Assembly (NCBI GenBank): GCA_964384465.1
Contig: CAYLLT010000008.1
Coordinates: 1-64,000, forward strand
Reading direction: 5' to 3'
From: CAYLLT01 sp964384465
GTDB taxonomy: Bacteria > Planctomycetota > Phycisphaerae > UBA1845 > PWPN01
Length of the DNA: 64,000 nucleotides
The translations under genes were made by a program, and so were the position numbers. This document shows positions 8,192 to 16,802 of this stretch, piece by piece. The notes beneath the pieces were generated by a model. That model ran no database searches and was not told where the DNA came from. It saw only the letters and a program-made list of their open reading frames with translations. How positions within the stretch are numbered: position 1 is the stretch's first letter; each line of letters starts with the position of its first letter.

Positions 8192-9117
8192 GCGCGACGG
8201 GCACCGACACGACGCAGCGCGAGCGCGAGCTGGGCGCGATCATCCACGCCTACAACGGCGTGACCGAGCGGCTCAAGCACTCGCACGAGCAGCTTCGCGA
8301 GGAGGTTCGCCGTCTGCGCGAGGAACTGTCGCGGAAGAACCAGCAGTTGCGCCGGCGGGAACGGCTGGCGGCGTTGGGCGAGATGGCGGCGGGCGTCGCC
8401 CATGAGATTCGCAATCCACTCGGAGGCATCCAACTGTTCGCATCGCTGTTGAAGCGTGAAGTGGCGGACCGCTCGGATGCGCTTCGCCTGCTGGACAGAA
8501 TCACCGGCGGCGTGGCCAGCCTCGAATCCATCGTGACCGACATCCTCGAATTCGGCCGGCCCTCCGAGCCGCATCCCGATCATGTGCGGTTCGATGTGCT
8601 GGTTCGCGAGACGGTGGAGCTGGCGTCGGCCAAGGCCGCCGCGGCAGGTGTCACGGTGCATGTCGCAGAAACGCTCCGGGAAATCGAGCTGATCACCGAC
8701 GGCCCCATGTTGCAGCGGGCGTTGCTGAACCTGCTGCTCAATGCGATCGAAGCGGCCGGTACCGCGGGTCGTTCGCCTGCTCGCGTGCACATCGGTGGAC
8801 GTATTTCCACCAACGACCGCGCGATCATCACGATAGCGGATAACGGACCGGGTATTCCCCCCGAGCTGATGGAGCGCATTTTCAACCCGTTCTTTACCAC
8901 TCGAAGCAACGGCACCGGCCTCGGGTTGGCGATCGTGCACCAGATTGTGGAATCGCTCGGTGGGACAATTCAGGCCGCGAATCGAAGTGGCGGCGGGTCG
9001 TTGTTTACGGTGAATCTGCCGAAACGGCAAGAGGGACGAATTGCGAATTGCGGATTACGGATTGCGAATGGGCGATCCGAACCCCGCACGCAAGTGCGGG
9101 GCCCCTCACTGGCGTGA
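8188..9117 (+). CDS. Flagellar sensor histidine kinase (FlrB/FleS type)
   Basis: A 309-residue soluble kinase: N-terminal coiled coil (residues 10-60), HisKA dimerisation helix with the H-box GVAHEIRNPLGG (phosphorylated His72), then an HATPase domain with the N-box LLNLLLNAIEA, G1 box DNGPGIP and G2 box GTGLGLAIV. It should phosphorylate the sigma54 activator encoded 38 bases downstream, as FlrB does FlrC and FleS does FleR in flagellar cascades. There is no membrane segment, so the signal is internal. The ATG at 8188 is preferred over 8176 because it restores the ancestral ATGA overlap with the previous gene. Residues 284-309 (from GRIANCGLRIANG on) are encoded by repeat sequence and follow the end of the normal HATPase fold. 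Confidence 0.9.
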   Translation: MSATGTDTTQRERELGAIIHAYNGVTERLKHSHEQLREEVRRLREELSRKNQQLRRRERLAALGEMAAGVAHEIRNPLGGIQLFASLLKREVADRSDALRLLDRITGGVASLESIVTDILEFGRPSEPHPDHVRFDVLVRETVELASAKAAAAGVTVHVAETLREIELITDGPMLQRALLNLLLNAIEAAGTAGRSPARVHIGGRISTNDRAIITIADNGPGIPPELMERIFNPFFTTRSNGTGLGLAIVHQIVESLGGTIQAANRSGGGSLFTVNLPKRQEGRIANCGLRIANGRSEPRTQVRGPSLA

Positions 9118-9130
9118 GGGGTTCGGATCG
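9037..9130. repeat. Adjoining family B and family D repeats at the end of the kinase gene
   Basis: From 9037 to 9070 there are tandem GCGAATTGCGGATT-type units (family B). From 9073 to 9130 an inverted repeat follows, opening CGATCCGAACCCCGCACGC and closing GTTCGGATCG (family D; other copies at 32411 and 54356). The kinase frame runs through to a stop at 9115-9117 inside the second element. Confidence 0.85.
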
Positions 9131-9155
9131 CACCCGAGTTCAGGAGGACGCACCA

Positions 9156-10541
9156 ATGGCGCGAATCTGTGTGGTGGATGATAATGAAATGCTCCGCGAG
9201 TCGGCGGCCGAGGCGTTGACGCGCGACGATCATGCGGTCACAAGTTTTGCCGATCCGACGGAAGCCCTGAAGGCGATTCGTACGACCGCTTTCGATTGCA
9301 TCGTCAGCGACCTGAAGATGCCGGGCATGGACGGCGTCACGTTGCTGCGGGAAGCGCGGGCGGCCGGCTGCGAGGCGTCGGTCGTCCTGATGACCGCGTT
9401 CGCGACGGTGGATTCGGCCGTGGCGGCCATGAAGCTGGGAGCTTTCGATTACATCCAGAAGCCGTTCGATGCCGACAAGCTGTGCCTGATCGTCGATCGG
9501 GCCGTTCAGCATGCCACGCTGCGGTCGGAAAATGAGGCCCTGCGGCGATCGCTGACCGACGGCGAACAGCGGGAGATCATCGGCGACAGTACCAGCATGC
9601 GCGTGCTTCGCGAGACGCTGACCAAGGTCGCCCCGAGCAACAATACCGTGCTGATTCAGGGCGAATCCGGCACCGGCAAGGAGCTGTTGGCCCGGGCGGT
9701 TCATCGGGCTTCGCCGCGGGCGGATCGCCCGATGTTGTGCCTGAACTGCGCGGCCCTGTCGGGCAACCTCTTGGAAAGCGAACTGTTCGGGCATGAGCGC
9801 GGCGCGTTCACCGGCGCGGACCGGCTGCGCAAGGGACGTTTCGAGCTGGCCGACGGCGGGACGCTTATGCTCGATGAGGTCAGCGAGATCCCGCTGCCGC
9901 TCCAGGCCAAGTTGCTGCGCGTGCTTCAGGAGCGTCAGTTCGAGCGCGTCGGCAGCAGCGCGACGCGAAGCGTGGACGTCCGCGTGATCGCCACGACCAA
10001 CCGGCAGCTCGGCGACTGGGTGGCCCGCAAACGCTTCCGTGAGGACCTGTATTTCCGGCTGAGCGTTCTGCCGGTGATGGTGCCGCCGCTTCGCGAACGC
10101 CGGGAGGACATTCCCGCACTCGTCGAATATTTCATTGCCAGCGCGGCTTCACGAACCGGCCGGGCCGCGCTGCGCGTCGAAGAGCCCGCGATGCGGCTGA
10201 TGCAACAGTACGACTGGCCGGGCAACGTGCGCGAAATCGAAAATCTGTGCGAGCGGGCGTCGGTACTCGTGCTCGACGGCATTCTCACCGCCCACACGCT
10301 CGCACCCTGGCTGGGCGGCATTCAGCGAAGCGACGAACTGGGCGGGCGGCTGCGGCCGGGACACCTGCTCGAAGACATGGAACGACAGTTAATCGAACGC
10401 ACGCTGCGCGAATGCAACGGTCATCGCGTCAGAACGGCGACGACGCTGGGGATTGGCGTGCGTACGCTCGGCCTGAAGCTCAAGCAGTGGCGCGATCAGA
10501 GCCGCGCGCAGGAATCGTATCAGATGATGAGTTCAGGTTGA
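9156..10541 (+). CDS. Sigma54-dependent flagellar response regulator (FlrC/FleR, NtrC family)
   Basis: This 461-residue activator has all three NtrC-family parts. A receiver domain carries acidic Asp8-Asp9 and the phosphoacceptor Asp52 (IVSDLKMPGMDG). An AAA+ domain has Walker A GESGTGKE at 169-176, the sigma54-contacting loop GAFTGA at 216-221, Walker B GGTLMLDEVSE and the R-finger region. A C-terminal Fis-type helix-turn-helix ends in GIGVRTLGLKLKQW. It is the likely target of the kinase upstream and would drive sigma54 promoters of rod, ring and hook genes; two sigma54-type sites lie between its stop and flgB. The ATG at 9156 has AGGAGG ten bases upstream. The next downstream feature is a repeat that begins directly after its stop. 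Confidence 0.93.
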   Translation: MARICVVDDNEMLRESAAEALTRDDHAVTSFADPTEALKAIRTTAFDCIVSDLKMPGMDGVTLLREARAAGCEASVVLMTAFATVDSAVAAMKLGAFDYIQKPFDADKLCLIVDRAVQHATLRSENEALRRSLTDGEQREIIGDSTSMRVLRETLTKVAPSNNTVLIQGESGTGKELLARAVHRASPRADRPMLCLNCAALSGNLLESELFGHERGAFTGADRLRKGRFELADGGTLMLDEVSEIPLPLQAKLLRVLQERQFERVGSSATRSVDVRVIATTNRQLGDWVARKRFREDLYFRLSVLPVMVPPLRERREDIPALVEYFIASAASRTGRAALRVEEPAMRLMQQYDWPGNVREIENLCERASVLVLDGILTAHTLAPWLGGIQRSDELGGRLRPGHLLEDMERQLIERTLRECNGHRVRTATTLGIGVRTLGLKLKQWRDQSRAQESYQMMSSG

Positions 10542-10607
10542 TCAGAGCCCGGAGCGCAAGCGACGGGTTTTGCGTAACCAACCCATCGCTTGCGCTTCGG
10601 GCTCTGA
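10542..10607. repeat. Family C hairpin between flrC-like and flgB
   Basis: Inverted repeat with arms of about 28 bp (10542-10570 and 10580-10607), few mismatches and a short loop. It is a second copy of the element found inside the TPR gene at 6413. It begins at the first base after the regulator stop codon. No T-run follows, so a terminator role is unproven. Confidence 0.9.
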
Positions 10608-10628
10608 AAGCAGAACCGATCTGCGCAA

Positions 10629-10643
10629 TGGCGCAACTGTTGC
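10629..10643 (+). promoter_or_regulatory. Sigma54-type promoter candidate upstream of flgB
   Basis: TGGCGCAACTGTTGC matches the -24/-12 consensus TGGCACG-N4-TTGC except at two positions of the -24 box. The GG and GC are 12 bases apart, as required. Transcription would start near 10655, giving a leader of about 97 bases before the flgB ATG. Its place directly behind an NtrC-type activator gene supports it. Confidence 0.65.
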
Positions 10644-10717
10644 GCTGGCGGCGCAGTCTGTGCGCGTGCAAACCCGATGACATTCGTTCTTGAAGGTGAA
10701 GTGGGCGATGGCCCGGT

Positions 10718-10733
10718 TGGCACTTCGATTGCT
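10718..10733 (+). promoter_or_regulatory. Second sigma54-type promoter candidate, close to the flgB start
   Basis: TTGGCACTTCGATTGCT (10717-10733) is a near-perfect -24/-12 element with GG-to-GC spacing of 12. The predicted start, about 10744, leaves only some eight bases before the flgB ATG at 10752 and would cut into the GGGGTGA ribosome site. Either the message starts a few bases earlier, or only the upstream site is used. Confidence 0.65.
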
Positions 10734-10751
10734 GTGAAACGGGGTGATCAG

Positions 10752-11186
10752 ATGTTTTTTGTAGATGTAGTCAGTCGCGGCGCGCTGCCGGCCATGGAGA
10801 AGATGCTGGCCTTCACGCAGGCCCGGCACCGCATGCTCACAGAGAACGTGGCCAATGTGGATACGCCGGGCTATGTCACGAAACAGCTCGACCCGGGGGC
10901 GTTTCAGCGCTCGCTGCGGGAAGCACTGACGGTCACGCGGCGGGATGGCTCGCCCTTTCAGTTGAAGAACACGGAGCAATTTCGTCAGGACGCATCGGGA
11001 AGTCTGGTCGTGACGCCCACGGCGGAGCCGGCGGAGAACGTCCTGTTTCACGATGGCACGAACATGCGGATCGAGCAGCAGATGGCGATGCTGGCCGAGA
11101 ACGGCATGATGCACCAGGCGACGACGGAGCTGCTGCGCGGCCGATTCGACGGTCTGCTCACGGCCATCCGCGGGACAGTGAGATAG
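10752..11186 (+). CDS. flgB: Flagellar proximal rod protein FlgB
   Basis: FlgB builds the proximal rod on the MS ring. The 144-residue product has the diagnostic rod motif ENVANVDTPGY at residues 31-41, at the normal distance from the N-terminus when the start is at 10752. An earlier in-frame start (10677) would add 25 residues unlike the family and would lie before the second sigma54 site. The C-terminus ends with the amphipathic helix common to axial proteins (TTELLRGRFDGLLTAIRG). It is the first gene of the flagellar operon proper, followed by flgC and fliE in the usual order. Confidence 0.92.
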   Translation: MFFVDVVSRGALPAMEKMLAFTQARHRMLTENVANVDTPGYVTKQLDPGAFQRSLREALTVTRRDGSPFQLKNTEQFRQDASGSLVVTPTAEPAENVLFHDGTNMRIEQQMAMLAENGMMHQATTELLRGRFDGLLTAIRGTVR

Positions 11187-11189
11187 AAG

Positions 11190-11251
11190 TTGCGGATTGC
11201 GAATTGAATTTGCTCTCTTCAATTCGCAATTCGCAATCCGAAATCCGCAAT
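11190..11251. repeat. Family B inverted repeat between flgB and flgC
   Basis: TTGCGGATTGCGAATTGAA at 11190-11208 is answered by the complementary series of CAATTCGC and AATCCG units at 11220-11251. The repeat runs into the ATG at 11250, an argument against using that ATG as the flgC start. Confidence 0.85.
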
Positions 11252-11261
11252 GGGTTCTGAA

Positions 11262-11672
11262 ATGTTCGGCTCGCTCGACATCAGTACCTCGGCCCTCGTC
11301 GCTCAGCGCATTCGGCTGGATACCATCGCCGGCAATATTGCCAACGCGCAGGCGACTCGCCGTGCTGATGGTCAGCCCGGCCCGTATCAGCGGCGCGTGG
11401 CATTGTTTGCCGCCGGTGACGCCCGCGGCCGCGCCGGCGTTCACGTGGAGGATGTCCGTGAAGATACATCACCGCCCCGGCTGGTGTACGAGCCGGGTCA
11501 TCCGGACGCGTTCCAGACCGGCCCACAAAAGGGCTACGTTGCGTATCCGAACGTTGATTACGCCACGGAGATGGTCGACGCGATGCTGGCCTCACGCGCG
11601 TACGAGGCAAACATCGCCGCCATCGACGTGACCAAGAACATGATGTCTTCGACGCTGCGATTGCTGGTGTAA
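11262..11672 (+). CDS. flgC: Flagellar proximal rod protein FlgC
   Basis: FlgC (136 residues) forms the rod with FlgB. The N-terminal rod motif reads LDTIAGNIANAQATRRADGQ and the C-terminal axial motif NVDYATEMVDAMLASRAYEANI, both characteristic. An in-frame ATG at 11250 lies within the end of a family B repeat, so the next ATG at 11262 (MFGSLDISTSAL) is preferred; it matches the usual FlgC start MFGSLDIS. No clear Shine-Dalgarno site precedes it; the repeat occupies the place where one would be, so translation may be coupled to flgB or weak. Confidence 0.92.
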   Translation: MFGSLDISTSALVAQRIRLDTIAGNIANAQATRRADGQPGPYQRRVALFAAGDARGRAGVHVEDVREDTSPPRLVYEPGHPDAFQTGPQKGYVAYPNVDYATEMVDAMLASRAYEANIAAIDVTKNMMSSTLRLLV

Positions 11673-11696
11673 GTGGCGAGTAACGAGTAACGAGCG

Positions 11697-12014
11697 ATGA
11701 GCGATCCGTTGAGCATCAATGCGTTGCAGGCCGGCAAAGTGGCGGGGCCGGTAGCGATGCCCGCCGGGGCCGAGGCTGCCGGCACCGTGGACGGCAAATC
11801 GTTCAAGGATCTGCTGCTCGACAGCCTCGATCAGGTGAATCGGCTTCAGCAGGAGGCCGACCAGGGCGTGCAGAAGCTCGTCACCGGCGAGACGGACAAT
11901 ATGGCCGAAGTGTTCAGCGCGGTGCGCAAGGCCGACGTCGCGTTCAGCATGTTGATGGAGATGCGCAACAAGCTGGTGGATGCGTACCGGGAAATACAGC
12001 AGATGCGGGTGTAA
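11697..12014 (+). CDS. fliE: Flagellar hook-basal body protein FliE
   Basis: FliE (105 residues) is the adaptor between the MS ring and the rod. The conserved C-terminal half shows SFKDLLLDSLDQVNRLQQEA followed by FSAVRKADVAFSMLMEMRNK and YREIQQMRV, the family signature. It sits in the standard flgBC-fliE-fliF order, 24 bases after flgC. The short spacer holds tandem GAGTAACGAGTAACGAG, one of several minor direct repeats in the window. The ATG is at 11697 (ATGAGCGATCC), preceded by a weak GAGCG. Confidence 0.93.
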   Translation: MSDPLSINALQAGKVAGPVAMPAGAEAAGTVDGKSFKDLLLDSLDQVNRLQQEADQGVQKLVTGETDNMAEVFSAVRKADVAFSMLMEMRNKLVDAYREIQQMRV

Positions 12015-12050
12015 GGCGTCTGTAATGCCTCTTCACGTGGGAGTCAGGAA

Positions 12051-13712
12051 ATGGAGTTCCTCAGAAAACTGCTCGCCCAGACGCAGAGCCACATGAGAGG
12101 GCTCACGCTTTCGCAGCGGCTGGCCATCGGCTCCTGCGTCGGGCTGATCGCCGTCTCTCTCCTGTGGCTGGTCGATTGGGCGGCCAAACCGGCGCTGGTG
12201 CCGCTGCTCGATCAGCAGATGAGTTCGCAGGAACTCGCGCCGATCCAGCAGCAATTGGACGCCCAGCACGTGGAATACAAGGTGTCCGGCACCACACTCC
12301 TGGTTCCCGCCGAGAGCCGCACGCGGTTGTTGGCGGTACTCGGCGAGCAACACGCGCTGCCCAACGACATCAGCATCGGCTTTGCCAAAATGATGGAAGA
12401 GAACAGCCCCTGGCTCAGCATGGCGGAGCAGGACCGGCGATGGAGCGTCGCGCGGGCCTACGAGTTGTCCCGCGTGTTGCAGAAGTTCAACGGCGTGCTT
12501 GAGGCCCGCGTGCTGATCGACGAAAAATCCCGCCGGACGATCGGCCAACCTCCGGTCATGCCGACGGCGAGCATTTTCGTCAAAATGGCGCCGGGCACCG
12601 CGCTGGACAAGGAGCGCGTAGTCGCGATGGCCAGCTTTGTCAGCCGCGCGGTTGCCGGGCTGGAGATATCCAATGTCGCCGTGACCGACGCCACCACCGG
12701 CCGCTCGTATACCGTGCCCTCACCGGCGGAAGGCATGGCTTTCGACGACCTCGAAGACCGTCAGAAGAAAGAAGAATACTTCGCCGCGAAGATCAAATCG
12801 TTGCTCGCGAACATCCCGGCGCTGCTGGTCGCCGTCCACGCCGAGTTGGATGCCGAATCCCGCAAAGAGACCACGCTCAAGAACGGCCGGCCGGTCCAGC
12901 TCACCGAACGCACCGAGACAACAACGCAGGAGCGCGGTTCAGCGTCCGGAGGTCCGGGTGTCGTGCCGAATGCCGGCCGCGCGGTAGCGACTGGTACCCC
13001 GGTCGAACGGACGGAAAAGAAGGTCGAGGAATCAACCTTTGACGGCAAGGCGGATGTCACGCAGACCACCACCGAAGCGCCGCGTCACGGTCTCAAGAGC
13101 CTGTCCGCATCGGTAAACGTTCCGAGAAGCTATCTGGCTTCCATATACAAGCAGGCCAACAACGGCAAGGACCCCACCGATGCCGATCTCGACACCTCCG
13201 GCGAGAAAGAGCTGGAGAAGATTCGGCAGCAGGTGAAAGGGGCTTTGGGCGTTCCTGAAGGTTCGAAGAGCGTCGTGGTCGATTGGTTCCATGATGAAGC
13301 GGTGGTGAAGCTCAGCGATGCCGTCGAGGCCGGTCCGAGCGACGGCATGCTCGCGCTGGCTCGCGCCTATGGTGGCAAGGTCGGCATCGGTGCGCTCGCT
13401 GTGGTCAGCCTGTTCATGATGCTGATGATGATGCGGCGAGCCGGCGACGGTCCGGTGCTGCCGGGTGAAGAACCGCCGGCCCGCGTGCTGCGGATGAAGG
13501 ATCGGCGCCGGGGCGAGGCCGCCTCGATGACCATCGCGTATCCGCCCGTAGGCGAGGCCGAAGTGACTGAGCAACTGCTGATCGCCAAGGAGGTGGACGA
13601 GCAGACCGTGCGCACGCAGCAAGTCGTCGAGCAGGTGGTGGAACTCATCCGCGACGATCCCAAAACGTCCGTTGGCATTCTGAAGAGCTGGATTGACGCG
13701 GAGAAAGGCTGA
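12051..13712 (+). CDS. fliF: Flagellar MS-ring protein FliF
   Basis: FliF (553 residues) forms the membrane MS ring that houses the export gate. There are two membrane helices, at about residues 26-46 (LAIGSCVGLIAVSLLWLVDW) and 443-462 (VGIGALAVVSLFMMLMMMRR). The periplasmic YscJ/RBM domains lie between them, including the conserved PPVMPTASIFVKMAPG stretch. The C-terminal cytoplasmic tail DDPKTSVGILKSWIDAEKG binds FliG. The ATG at 12051 has GGAGTCAGGA upstream. fliG follows two bases after the stop, so the two proteins, which touch each other, are translationally linked. Confidence 0.95.
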   Translation: MEFLRKLLAQTQSHMRGLTLSQRLAIGSCVGLIAVSLLWLVDWAAKPALVPLLDQQMSSQELAPIQQQLDAQHVEYKVSGTTLLVPAESRTRLLAVLGEQHALPNDISIGFAKMMEENSPWLSMAEQDRRWSVARAYELSRVLQKFNGVLEARVLIDEKSRRTIGQPPVMPTASIFVKMAPGTALDKERVVAMASFVSRAVAGLEISNVAVTDATTGRSYTVPSPAEGMAFDDLEDRQKKEEYFAAKIKSLLANIPALLVAVHAELDAESRKETTLKNGRPVQLTERTETTTQERGSASGGPGVVPNAGRAVATGTPVERTEKKVEESTFDGKADVTQTTTEAPRHGLKSLSASVNVPRSYLASIYKQANNGKDPTDADLDTSGEKELEKIRQQVKGALGVPEGSKSVVVDWFHDEAVVKLSDAVEAGPSDGMLALARAYGGKVGIGALAVVSLFMMLMMMRRAGDGPVLPGEEPPARVLRMKDRRRGEAASMTIAYPPVGEAEVTEQLLIAKEVDEQTVRTQQVVEQVVELIRDDPKTSVGILKSWIDAEKG

Positions 13713-13714
13713 GC

Positions 13715-14755
13715 GTGGCGAAGAAAAGCAGAGCCCAGGCCCTCGCCGACGAGCGCGAATACACCGGCGTGACCAAGGCAGCGGTGTTCCTGCTCGCAGT
13801 CGGCCCGGAAACGGCCGGCACCATCCTCAAGAGCATGGACCGCGACGCCGTCGAAGACGTCACCCGCGAGATCGCGTCGCTGGGCCCGGTGCCGATGGAC
13901 CGACGCGAGGACATCGTCGAGGAGTTCTACAACGTCGCGCTGGCCAAGCAGTACGCCAACGAAGGCGGACTCGCGTACGCCAAAGCGGTGCTCGAACGGG
14001 CGATGCCCAAGGACGAAGCCGGCCGCGTGATGCAGCAGATCGAGCACCAGGTTTACCAGCAGCCGTTCAGTTTCATTCAGAAGGCCGAGAGCGAGAACCT
14101 GCTCATGTTCATGCAGGACGAGCATCCCCAGACGATCGCCCTCATCCTCGCGCACCTGCCGAGCAGCAAGGGCGGCGAGATCCTGGCAGGCCTGCCGCCG
14201 GCCAAGCAGATCGAGGTGGTCACACGCGTCGCCAACATGGAGCAGACCAACCCGGAGGTGATCCGCGAGGTGGAAAAAGGGCTCGAGCTGCGGCTGTCCG
14301 GCATCGTCTCGCAGCAGTTCCAGAAGGTGGGCGGCGCGGCTGCGGTGGCCGAGATGCTCAACCTGGCCGACCGCGCGACGGAGAAAGGTATCCTTGAAAC
14401 GCTCGAATCCGACGACCCCGACCTCGTGGAGCAGATCCGGCGGCTGATGTTCGTGTTCGAGGACATCCTGCTGGTCAACGACAAGGGCATTCAGGCGCTG
14501 CTGAAGGAGATCGACAACAGCGAGCTGTCGCTGGCGCTCAAGACGGCCAGCCCCGAGATGAAGGAAAAGATATTCAACAACATGTCGGAGCGGGCATCGC
14601 AGTTGATCAAGGAAGACATGGAGTACATGGGCCCGGTGCGACTGAGCCATGTCGAAGCGGCCCAGCAGCGCATTGTCGATGCCGTGCGCCGTCTGGAAGA
14701 CACGGGCGAGATCATCATCGCCGGCCGCGGCGGCGAGGGGGATGTAGTCGTATGA
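13715..14755 (+). CDS. fliG: Flagellar motor switch protein FliG
   Basis: FliG (346 residues) couples the C ring to the stator. The N-terminal domain (YTGVTKAAVFLLAVGPETAG) binds FliF. The middle domain carries the EHPQ motif (MQDEHPQTIALILAHLP) that contacts FliM in other bacteria, and the C-terminal domain has the charged torque helix (LKTASPEMKEKIFNNMSERA). The start is a GTG at 13715 placed two bases after the fliF stop. The gene ends ATGA, overlapping fliH. FliM, its usual partner, is not encoded at its expected place in this window. Confidence 0.95.
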   Translation: MAKKSRAQALADEREYTGVTKAAVFLLAVGPETAGTILKSMDRDAVEDVTREIASLGPVPMDRREDIVEEFYNVALAKQYANEGGLAYAKAVLERAMPKDEAGRVMQQIEHQVYQQPFSFIQKAESENLLMFMQDEHPQTIALILAHLPSSKGGEILAGLPPAKQIEVVTRVANMEQTNPEVIREVEKGLELRLSGIVSQQFQKVGGAAAVAEMLNLADRATEKGILETLESDDPDLVEQIRRLMFVFEDILLVNDKGIQALLKEIDNSELSLALKTASPEMKEKIFNNMSERASQLIKEDMEYMGPVRLSHVEAAQQRIVDAVRRLEDTGEIIIAGRGGEGDVVV

Positions 14756-15444
14756 TTCGCCGATCGGCCGTGATTAAAGCGGAAGCCATGACGCAGACGG
14801 CGCGCGTCGGCATTAAGCCGTTCCGGCTGGACGACGTCATGCGCGAAGCGCGCGAGACGATCGCCGCCGCGAAGCTGCGGGCTGCCGAGTTGATCAAGGA
14901 CGCCGAGTCCCGCGCCGCGACGATAAGGGAATCCGGCCACCGCACGGGTTTCGACGAAGGGCTCACCAAGGGACGCGCGGAGGCCTTTGAAGCGGCCGGC
15001 AAACAGTTTTCGGAACAGCAACAGAACCTGATCGCATCATATCAGCAGACGATCGCCACGATTGAGGCCGATCGCGCCGCTTGGAACTCAGCCGCCCGCC
15101 AGGATCTGATCGAACTGGCGATGGCAATCGCGCGACGCGTCGCGCACCACGTCGGCCAGCGTGAGCGCGAGACGGTACTGGCGAATCTGGAAGAGTCCGT
15201 GCGCCTGACCGGCCAGCGTTCCGAGGTGACCATTCTGGTTAATCCCGCCGACGCCGAAGCGGCCAGATCGTTCGCCCAATCGCTGATCGAACTTCAGGAG
15301 CAGTGGCAGCACGTTCGCGTCGTCGAGGAACCGGAAGTGTCGCCCGGCGGCTGCCGCGTGCAATGGGGCAGCGGCGCAGTGGATGCCACGCTGGATACGC
15401 AGCTCGATCGGATCGAGGCCGCGCTAAAGGGTGAGTCTTCATGA
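14752..15444 (+). CDS. fliH: Flagellar export ATPase regulator FliH
   Basis: FliH (230 residues) is the stator-like subunit that holds FliI at the export gate. It has a long N-terminal helical region rich in Ala, Glu and Arg (residues 30-110) and a C-terminal domain (VTILVNPADAEAARSF ... VVEEPEVSPGGCRVQWGSGAVDATLDTQLDRI) resembling V-type ATPase subunit E, as in the family. The ATG overlaps the fliG stop and its own stop overlaps the fliI ATG, both in the ATGA form, which indicates tight coupling. Confidence 0.9.
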   Translation: MIRRSAVIKAEAMTQTARVGIKPFRLDDVMREARETIAAAKLRAAELIKDAESRAATIRESGHRTGFDEGLTKGRAEAFEAAGKQFSEQQQNLIASYQQTIATIEADRAAWNSAARQDLIELAMAIARRVAHHVGQRERETVLANLEESVRLTGQRSEVTILVNPADAEAARSFAQSLIELQEQWQHVRVVEEPEVSPGGCRVQWGSGAVDATLDTQLDRIEAALKGESS

Positions 15445-16799
15445 ACGCGTTCGCGCAAGAGATCGATCGCGTCTCGCGCCTGTGCACGCCGGCTTTGATC
15501 GGCCGCGTGCAGGATGTGACCGGCCTGACGGTGACCGTCAGCGGCCTGCCCGCGCCGATCGGCTCGATGTGCCGCGTGCAGTTGAAGTCGAGCGGGGCGG
15601 TGGAGGCCCAGGTGGTCGGCTTCCGCAACGACGAGACCGTCTTGATGACATTAGGCGAAATACTCGGAATCGCCCGCGGCGATGAAGTCGTCGCCCTGCC
15701 GGGTGAGGCGTCGATCGGCCTCTCGGACGCGCTCATCGGCCGTGTGCTCGACGGCATGGGCCGGGTGATCGACAGCGGCCCGCGCGTGCACGACCAGCGC
15801 TTCTACCCGCTGTATCGCGCCGCACCCAAAGCGCTCGCACGCCCGCGCATCGCCGAACCGCTCGGCACCGGCATCCGCGCGCTCGACGCGATGCTCACCG
15901 CCGGCCGCGGCCAGCGTCTCGGCCTGTTCGCCGGCACGGGTATAGGCAAGAGCGTGCTCATGGGCATGATCGCGCGATACACCGATGCCGATGTCACGGT
16001 GGTCGGCCTGATCGGTGAGCGCGGCCGCGAGGTCAACGACTTCATCGAGAAGGATCTCGGTCCTGACGGCCGCCGCAAGACTGTTCTCGTGGTGAGCACG
16101 GCCGATGAATCGCCGGTGCTCCGCGTCCGGGCCGGGTTCGTCGCCACCGCGGTCGCCGAATTCTTCCGCGACCGCGGCAAGAACGTGCTGCTGCTGATGG
16201 ATTCGCTGACCCGCCTGGCGATGGCCCAGCGGCAGATCGGCCTGGCTGCCGGCGAGCCTCCGGCGACCAAAGGCTACACGCCGAGCGCCTTCGCCCTCCT
16301 GCCGCAGTTGCTCGAACGCGCCGGCCAAACGCCCGAAGGCAGCATCACCGGCTTCTACACCGTGCTCGTCGAGGCCGATGACATCAACGATCCCGTCGGT
16401 GACGCCGTTCGCGGCATACTCGACGGACATGTGTGGCTGGCCCGCTCGCTGGCGAATCGCGGGCATTATCCAGCCATCAGCGTACCGGAGAGCATCAGCC
16501 GTGTGATGAGCGATGTTGTCAGCGAAGAGCACCTGGCCGCTTCGCGCACCGTGCTGCGGGCATTGGCGACATGGAATGAAATCGAGGATCTGGTCAACAT
16601 CGGCGCCTACGCGCCGGGTTCAAACCCTGCATTCGATACGGTAATCCAGACGCGGCCGGCGGTGCTGGCGTTTCTTCAACAGAAGATTGCCGAGCGCGTG
16701 ACATTTGGCGAGGCCCGCGAGCAACTGCTGGCGGTAGCCCGGCAGATCGACGACACCGCGCGACGGTTGACGAAGACGAAGGCAAATATGGCAGCATGA
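15441..16799 (+). CDS. fliI: Flagellum-specific export ATPase FliI
   Basis: FliI (452 residues) is the F1-like ATPase of the flagellar export apparatus. The nucleotide fold is complete: Walker A GLFAGTGIGKSVLMG, the glutamate-bearing GLIGERGREVNDFIEKDL, Walker B VLLLMDSLTR and the arginine finger region LLERAGQTPEGSITG. The LARPRIAEPLGTGIRALDA segment before Walker A is typical. It is translationally coupled to fliH by ATGA and followed by fliJ after about 50 bases that contain a CTCTGTG repeat. Confidence 0.96.
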   Translation: MNAFAQEIDRVSRLCTPALIGRVQDVTGLTVTVSGLPAPIGSMCRVQLKSSGAVEAQVVGFRNDETVLMTLGEILGIARGDEVVALPGEASIGLSDALIGRVLDGMGRVIDSGPRVHDQRFYPLYRAAPKALARPRIAEPLGTGIRALDAMLTAGRGQRLGLFAGTGIGKSVLMGMIARYTDADVTVVGLIGERGREVNDFIEKDLGPDGRRKTVLVVSTADESPVLRVRAGFVATAVAEFFRDRGKNVLLLMDSLTRLAMAQRQIGLAAGEPPATKGYTPSAFALLPQLLERAGQTPEGSITGFYTVLVEADDINDPVGDAVRGILDGHVWLARSLANRGHYPAISVPESISRVMSDVVSEEHLAASRTVLRALATWNEIEDLVNIGAYAPGSNPAFDTVIQTRPAVLAFLQQKIAERVTFGEAREQLLAVARQIDDTARRLTKTKANMAA

Positions 16800-16802
16800 G
16801 CT

